The notes under the pieces: model-generated
The model's database searches: none
Seen by the model: the letters and a program-made list of their open reading frames with translations, nothing else
Told to the model about the DNA's origin: nothing
Shown: in pieces, positions 58,381 to 64,000 of the stretch
Layout of the letters: the number at the start of each line of letters is the position of its first letter
How positions within the stretch are numbered: position 1 is the stretch's first letter
NCBI GenBank assembly: GCA_016710465.1
Contig: JADJVS010000016.1
Span: 62,001-126,000 of the forward strand
Reading direction: 5' to 3'
Length of the DNA stretch: 64,000 bases
Origin: Sulfuritalea sp.
GTDB lineage: Bacteria > Pseudomonadota > Gammaproteobacteria > Burkholderiales > Rhodocyclaceae
Program-made: the position numbers and the translations under genes

Positions 58381-59049
58381 TCAGTGTTTGGCCTGGACGG
58401 ATTCGATGACTGGAAAGCCGGCGTCCTCGAGCGCCTTGACCACGATCGCGGTATTCGGACAATGGAAGCGGACGATGACGCGTTTGCGGTGGTGCTCCTG
58501 CGGATTGATGTCCTCGGGCTTGCCGATCGGGTAAATGGCCTGGACTTCGGCGCCAGCGCCTTCGACGATGTCGGTGATGCGGCCGATCATTCCGGGCTTG
58601 AGTTCGAGCGGCGCCAGGGTCACGCCGCTGCGCTTTTCCCAGGCACCGAGGAAGTGCGCGGCGAGCGAGAAGACCTCGTTGGCTGAAATGATGCCCACCA
58701 CCTGGTCGTGATCCATCACCGGCAACTGCGCGACGCCGTGTTCCTGGCCGACCTGCAGGCAGTGTTCCATGGTGTCGTTGGCATCGATGGTGGTCGGATT
58801 GCGCACCATGAGGTCCTTGACCTTGAGCCGGGTGGAGAAGAAATTCAGTTCGTCGGTGTTCTGCGTGCGCAGCGCGAAGTGGGCCGCGCGCAGGCAGTTG
58901 GCGCGGGTGATGAGGCCGCGCAGGCGGCCGCCGTCAACCACCGGCAGGCCATGCAGGTTGTGTTCGGTGAGGACGCGCTTGGCTTCGGACAGCAGCGTGT
59001 CGCCGCTGACCACCATCGGATTGGCTTGCATCCAGTTTCTGACGATCAT
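58381..59049 (-). CDS. ppsC: Phenylphosphate synthase subunit C (CBS pair plus ACT-like domain)
   Basis: The 222-residue protein has two CBS domains (IVRNWMQANPMVVSGDTLL, NLHGLPVVDGGRLRGLITR; VRNPTTIDANDTMEHCLQVG, VAQLPVMDHDQVVGIISANE) and a C-terminal ACT-like segment. In Thauera the 24-kDa subunit C stimulates phenol phosphorylation. CBS and ACT modules usually sense nucleotides and small ligands, so it is probably the energy-sensing regulator of the synthase. AGGAG precedes the ATG at 59049. Confidence 0.9.
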   Translation of the reverse strand: MIVRNWMQANPMVVSGDTLLSEAKRVLTEHNLHGLPVVDGGRLRGLITRANCLRAAHFALRTQNTDELNFFSTRLKVKDLMVRNPTTIDANDTMEHCLQVGQEHGVAQLPVMDHDQVVGIISANEVFSLAAHFLGAWEKRSGVTLAPLELKPGMIGRITDIVEGAGAEVQAIYPIGKPEDINPQEHHRKRVIVRFHCPNTAIVVKALEDAGFPVIESVQAKH

Positions 59050-59060
59050 GCTGGCTTCTC

Positions 59061-60194
<1,134 letters not shown>

Positions 60195-60224
60195 TTGCCC
60201 TTACGTCAGAACGACACTTCGTAG

Positions 60225-60254
60225 CCGTCATTCCCGCCAGCGCGGGAATGACGG
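60225..60254. repeat. Dispersed GTCATTCC-type palindrome between ppsA and ppsB
   Basis: CCGTCATTCCCGC pairs with GCGGGAATGACGG around a short loop. It is the most compact copy of the repeat in the window and sits in the gap between the two catalytic subunit genes. Confidence 0.8.
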
Positions 60255-60266
60255 AACGACAACGAC

Positions 60267-62102
60267 TTAACGCGTGATGGTGATGGCGCCGGACGAACCG
60301 TCGACGCGCAACATCATTCCGGTCTTGATCACCTTGGTCGAATGCCCGGTACCCACCACCGCCGGCATGCCGTATTCGCGGCAGACGATGGCAGCGTGGC
60401 TCATGACCCCGCCGACGTCGGTGACGCAGGCCTTGATCTTGGCGAAGGCCGGTGCCCAGGACGGCGAGGTGGTCGGCGCGACGAGGATCTCGCCTTCCAT
60501 GAGGTCGCGGATGTCCTGCGCGCTGCGGCAGACGCGCGCCTTGCCCTCGACGATGCCGGGGCTGCCGGCAAAGCCCTTGAGCTCGGTGATCGTGTCCGGA
60601 TCGCCGGAGTCCGCAACCGAGGCCCAGTCGGCCAGGGACTTGTTGGTCACGCCCCAGAGCACGATGGTGAAGGGCTCCTGGATCACCTCGGGGGCGATGC
60701 CGATGGCCGGCGGCGCACTCCACTGGCGGAACTTCTCCATGACGCCCTTGCGCCACTCGATTTCCGGCGGCCAGGTGAAAGTGCCGCGCGGCTTGACGCC
60801 GGTGGCCCAGGCGGTGACGACGTCCCACAGCGCCTGCTTGATCTCGTCGCGGCGCAGGTACCAGATGTCCTCGATGTCGTTGATCATGCCGTGGTCCTTC
60901 ATGATCGCGGCGACTTCGCGCATCTTGTTCCAGAACACCGAGTGGAACCAGTGCTCGACGTAGAACAGGTGGTTCTCGACATAGGGGAACACGGTCTTGG
61001 CGCAGCCCAGCAGTTCGTCGAACTGCTTGAGGTCGGCTTCGTTGGTGATCAGCGCGCGGTATTCGGCGGTGATGCGGTCTCGTTCGGCGCGCACGGCCTC
61101 GACCGGACGATCGATGCTGACGCCGGCCTTGATCTTGCCGATGTAGGTCTGGATGCCGGACAGCGGAATGTCGAGCGTGTCGTTCCAACTGCGGTCGGTG
61201 TGGAACCAGCCGGTGCCGGTCGAGATGTTGAACCACGGATAGCGGGTCTTCTCGAAGGCGGCCAGCCACTCGGCGCCCTTGGGCAGCTTTTCGACGGCGA
61301 GCTTGACGGCGACCCAGTCACGGTTGCCCGTGACGGCGGCGTCGACGCCCAGCGCCACGGCCTTTTTCGCCAGTTCCTTGAGCTCGTCGTCGGGCTTGTA
61401 CATGATCACGTCGATGCCCGAGATCATCTGCGTGATGCGCTGCAACGGAATCGAGGGGAACAGCTTCTGCGTGAAGTCCATGAAGAAGACGTAGGCCGCA
61501 TAGCCGAGGTTGAGGAACTCGAAGTGGTACTGCCAGCACTTGATGCCGAGGTTGATCAGGTCGTCATAGTTCTTGATCAGGTGATAGCCCTTGGATTCGC
61601 CGAGGGCGTCATTCACCACCGAAATGTCTTCCAGGTCGGGCAGAGGCGAGATCTTCAGGTCTTCCAATTCCTTGATGGTCGCCTCCATCTTGGTCTTCCA
61701 CTTGGCCTCGAGCTGGTCCCAGTTCTTGTAGTAGTAACCGGCCCGCTCCATGAAATTGGGCACGCGGCTGCCGATCTCCGCGCCGTCCTTGACCGGCACC
61801 GGCGAGATATAGACATAGCCGTTGATCATGCGGTGGTCGACGCCGCGCACCGGCGGCACCTGGAAGATGCGGTTGTTGAACTGCGACAGGGCGAGGAACC
61901 AGGCTTCGTCCCAGATCGTGTCGAAGGGATAGAGCGGCTCCGGGTAATGCAGGCCGTCATAGAACCAGAAGGTTTCCTTCTCGTACTGGTGACGCTCGGC
62001 GTCGTCGGTGACGAACTGGTACTGGTACGGGTACATCCTCTCCCAGCCTTCGGTGCCGGGAATGGTTGCGGCCTTGACATCGTGCGGACTTGGAAACTTC
62101 AT
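60267..62102 (-). CDS. ppsA: Phenylphosphate synthase subunit A (phosphohistidine domain)
   Basis: The 611-residue protein corresponds to the PEP synthase swivelling domain plus a large phenol-binding N-terminal part. The C-terminal DVGGVMSHAAIVCREYGMPA contains the phosphorylated His. Size matches the 70-kDa subunit of Thauera aromatica. The reaction phosphorylates phenol with the beta-phosphate of ATP, the first step of anaerobic phenol breakdown. It is the first gene of the pps/ppc operon, about 50 bases downstream of the predicted sigma-54 start site. Confidence 0.93.
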   Translation of the reverse strand: MKFPSPHDVKAATIPGTEGWERMYPYQYQFVTDDAERHQYEKETFWFYDGLHYPEPLYPFDTIWDEAWFLALSQFNNRIFQVPPVRGVDHRMINGYVYISPVPVKDGAEIGSRVPNFMERAGYYYKNWDQLEAKWKTKMEATIKELEDLKISPLPDLEDISVVNDALGESKGYHLIKNYDDLINLGIKCWQYHFEFLNLGYAAYVFFMDFTQKLFPSIPLQRITQMISGIDVIMYKPDDELKELAKKAVALGVDAAVTGNRDWVAVKLAVEKLPKGAEWLAAFEKTRYPWFNISTGTGWFHTDRSWNDTLDIPLSGIQTYIGKIKAGVSIDRPVEAVRAERDRITAEYRALITNEADLKQFDELLGCAKTVFPYVENHLFYVEHWFHSVFWNKMREVAAIMKDHGMINDIEDIWYLRRDEIKQALWDVVTAWATGVKPRGTFTWPPEIEWRKGVMEKFRQWSAPPAIGIAPEVIQEPFTIVLWGVTNKSLADWASVADSGDPDTITELKGFAGSPGIVEGKARVCRSAQDIRDLMEGEILVAPTTSPSWAPAFAKIKACVTDVGGVMSHAAIVCREYGMPAVVGTGHSTKVIKTGMMLRVDGSSGAITITR

Positions 62103-62163
62103 TGAGTGTCTCCTCGGTATGTTGTGTTTGGTCCCGGTCGTGTGGCCGGAGCGAGGGACCTAA

Positions 62164-62179
62164 GGCAAGTGCCGGGCCA
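62164..62179 (-). promoter_or_regulatory. Sigma-54 (-24/-12) promoter of the pps/ppc operon
   Basis: Read on the minus strand, TGGCCCGGCACTTGCC matches the RpoN consensus TGGCACG-N4-TTGCW, with the invariant GG and GC correctly spaced. Transcription would begin near 62153, giving a leader of about 50 bases before ppsA. The divergent sigma-54 activator gene strengthens the call. Confidence 0.75.
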
Positions 62180-62216
62180 GCCGTCCATGGTGCGCCGCCG
62201 CATCTCGTTTTGCATC

Positions 62217-62355
62217 GCCGCAGATCGATTCATGCATCAATGACTGCGGCAGCCTTGAGCAAACTTTGCGACCGCAGCAAAAATGACATGCAAGAGTCGG
62301 CGCCGGCGCCACGGCGATGCGGAAGCGTCGGATCGACCCTTGATCATTTGGTGAA
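62217..62355. promoter_or_regulatory. Probable enhancer region between ppsA and the sigma-54 regulator
   Basis: The 411-base divergent gap contains a palindrome with GCCGCAG/CTGCGGC arms (62217-62250) around an imperfect inner palindrome. Further up is TTGATCATTTGGTGAA (62340-62355), close to the TTGATCAATTGATCAA sites bound by DmpR/XylR-type activators. The latter lies nearly 190 bases from the predicted start, a usual enhancer distance. A repeat motif shared with 54486 is at 62291-62316. No gene is present in the gap 62103-62513. Confidence 0.45.
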
Positions 62356-62513
62356 ATATTGGGGATGTCGAGGCGGGCCTTTTACCTTTCGATCAGCCCG
62401 CGGCGGCGCGTGTGGGCGAGGGCCGCGCACAGACCGTTTGACATCAATCAATGCGGGGTGCAGCATCGCTACGTATAAGGGCGGATTCGGGAGGAAACAG
62501 TGAGAGGATGGCA

Positions 62514-64000
62514 ATGACCAAACTCCGCAGCGTGGTGCAGCCACCAGGGCATACCAACAGCGAGGATCTGCGTGCCCGCGTGCATTTCTGCGCCGAGACG
62601 GGGCAGATCTGGCTGCATGAGCATCGCATGCTGCTGGTGCATGCCGAAGCCCAGGCGGCGCTGCGCAAGGAACTCATCGACACGCTGGGCATGGAACGCG
62701 CGCGCGGCCTGCTGACGCGCATGGGCTATGCCTCCGGCGTGCGCGACGCCGAGCTGGCGCGCACCCGCGCCGAGGCCGCCAGCGACCTCGAAGCCTTCAT
62801 GACCGGCCCGCAACTGCACACCCTCGAAGGCATCGTCCGCGTCACGCCGATCAAGCTCGAACTCGATCGCCACGCCGGCACGTATTACGGCGAATTCCTC
62901 TGGGAGCATTCCTGGGAGGGCCAATGGCATCGCCACCACTACGGCATCCACAGCGAACCGGTGTGCTGGACCCAGATCGGCTATGCCTGCGGCTACACCT
63001 CGGCCTTCATGGGCCGCACCATCCTCTACAAGGAGGTCGAGTGCACCGGCATGGGCCACAACAACTGCCGCATCGTCGGCAAGCCGGCCGAGGAATGGGA
63101 CGATGCCGCCGAGCAGATGCGCTATTTCAACGGCCAGTCGATCGCCGACCAGTTGATCGAGCTGCAGACCCAGGTGGTGCAACTGCGCTCCTCGATCGGC
63201 GACCGCGACCAGATGCCGGAGGACGTCACCGGTGCATCGCCCGGCTTCCGCGCCGCCTACGACTTGCTCAAGCAGGCCGCCGCCAGCCACATCGCGGTGC
63301 TGCTGCGCGGCGAGACCGGGGTCGGCAAGGAAGTATTCGCCCGCAGCCTGCACGAGATGAGTTCGCGCAGTGGCAAATCCTTCATTGCCGTGAACTGCGC
63401 CGCGATCCCGCACGAGCTGGTGGAATCCGAACTCTTCGGCGTCGAGAAGGGCGCCTATACCGGCGCCCTGGTCTCGCGTCCGGGCCGCTTCGAGCGCGCC
63501 GACGGCGGCACCCTGTTCCTCGACGAAATCGGCGACCTGCCGGCCTCGGCCCAGGCCAAGCTGCTGCGCGTCTTGCAGGAAGGCGAGATCGAACGCCTCG
63601 GTGACCAGAAGACGCGCAAGATCAACGTCCGTGTCGTTGCCGCCACCAACGCCAATCTCCAGGAACTGGTCAAGGAGGGGCGTTTCCGCTCCGACCTGTT
63701 CTATCGGCTCAACGCCTTCCAGATCGTCATCCCGCCGCTGCGCGAGCGCAAGCAGGACATTCCGCTGCTGGCCAAACACTTTCTCGCCAAGCACTCGGCG
63801 ATCCACGGCAAGAAGCTGCGCGGCTTCACCGACAAGGCCAAGCGCGCGCTGCTTTCCTACGCCTGGCCAGGCAACATCCGTGAACTGCAGAACGCCGTCG
63901 AGCGCGGCGTGATCCTGGCCCCCAGCGGCACGCGCATCGAGGTCAGCCACCTGTTCATGTCCTGCAGCGACATGCAGCCCCCCGAATTCGGGCTTGATCC
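62514..64000 (+). CDS. DmpR/XylR-type sigma-54 activator, probably phenol-responsive (3' truncated by window)
   Basis: At least 495 residues are present. The N-terminal XylR_N effector domain (about 15-130) is followed by a V4R domain with Cys151, Cys159, Cys177 and Cys185, which in this family hold zinc. The AAA+ domain has Walker A GETGVGKE (266-273), the sigma-54 contact loop GAYTGA (313-318) and GGTLFLDEIGDLP. The C-terminal Fis-type helix-turn-helix lies beyond the window. The start at 62514 has GAGAGG 6 bases upstream; an ATG two codons earlier is too close to that site. It is divergent from ppsA and should activate that operon when phenol binds. Confidence 0.9.
   Translation, partial: MTKLRSVVQPPGHTNSEDLRARVHFCAETGQIWLHEHRMLLVHAEAQAALRKELIDTLGMERARGLLTRMGYASGVRDAELARTRAEAASDLEAFMTGPQLHTLEGIVRVTPIKLELDRHAGTYYGEFLWEHSWEGQWHRHHYGIHSEPVCWTQIGYACGYTSAFMGRTILYKEVECTGMGHNNCRIVGKPAEEWDDAAEQMRYFNGQSIADQLIELQTQVVQLRSSIGDRDQMPEDVTGASPGFRAAYDLLKQAAASHIAVLLRGETGVGKEVFARSLHEMSSRSGKSFIAVNCAAIPHELVESELFGVEKGAYTGALVSRPGRFERADGGTLFLDEIGDLPASAQAKLLRVLQEGEIERLGDQKTRKINVRVVAATNANLQELVKEGRFRSDLFYRLNAFQIVIPPLRERKQDIPLLAKHFLAKHSAIHGKKLRGFTDKAKRALLSYAWPGNIRELQNAVERGVILAPSGTRIEVSHLFMSCSDMQPPEFGLD

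Overview
The window looks like the chromosome of a denitrifying or otherwise anaerobic betaproteobacterium that degrades aromatic compounds, most likely Rhodocyclales (Thauera/Azoarcus/Aromatoleum-like or Sterolibacteriaceae). The reasons are a complete phenylphosphate synthase/phenylphosphate carboxylase cluster, a KorAB 2-oxoacid:ferredoxin oxidoreductase with a long-spacing 2[4Fe-4S] ferredoxin, an AOR-type tungsten aldehyde oxidoreductase, an NnrS protein, and high GC. No tRNA or rRNA gene was seen. The genus is inference.

Region by region. (1) 1-0.3 kb: the end of a small gene followed at once by an integron attC-like site. (2) 0.4-9.4 kb: a reversed-order hydroxyacyl-CoA dehydrogenase/enoyl-CoA hydratase fusion, a ClpX-like ATPase without its zinc domain, an acyl-CoA ligase, NnrS, a ParDE-type toxin-antitoxin pair, a SelO gene whose 3' end is frameshifted, and small conserved proteins. 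(3) 9.4-12 kb: an FHA/zinc-ribbon protein convergent with a Ser/Thr kinase that carries a cyclic-nucleotide-binding domain. (4) 12-16.6 kb: a lower-GC accessory patch with DUF3024, a HigBA-type pair (the antitoxin is frameshifted) under a palindromic operator, and a three-gene cassette (PIN+GNAT+PUA-like, ASCH, P-loop kinase) that I cannot match to a described system.

(5) 16.7-38.7 kb: one long leftward block of genes headed by a GntR regulator: thiolase, CoA ligase, hydantoinase/acetone-carboxylase-like A and B, acyl-CoA dehydrogenase, B12-dependent mutase (two subunits), a three-subunit molybdenum hydroxylase, a CaiB/BaiF CoA-transferase, a periplasmic binding protein, a reductive-dehalogenase-like Fe-S protein and a fused indolepyruvate-type ferredoxin oxidoreductase. 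MeaB, the mutase chaperone, is divergent. Together these suggest carboxylation or activation, CoA-ester rearrangement and thiolysis of an unknown carbonyl, branched or heterocyclic substrate. (6) 39.8-42.8 kb: dodecin, an orphan gene between inverted repeats, BrnTA, a DsbA-fold isomerase and a MarR regulator.

(7) 42.9-50.3 kb: KorAB, a ferritin-like protein, ferredoxin, an AOR fused to a MoaD-like domain and a PaaK-type CoA ligase, behind a good sigma-70 promoter. This block makes reduced ferredoxin and oxidises an aldehyde to an acid that could then be activated. (8) 50.4-64 kb: the phenol block. A sigma-54 regulator (cut by the window end) faces ppsABC, ppcB, ppcD, ppcA, ppcC, a third UbiD, UbiX, an archaeal-type CTP-dependent riboflavin kinase, a Nudix hydrolase, an FMN-binding-fold protein and a phosphoesterase. 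A near-consensus -24/-12 promoter precedes ppsA. Phenol is phosphorylated to phenylphosphate, then carboxylated to 4-hydroxybenzoate by prenyl-FMN enzymes. The tail of the operon looks like a dedicated supply line for that cofactor.
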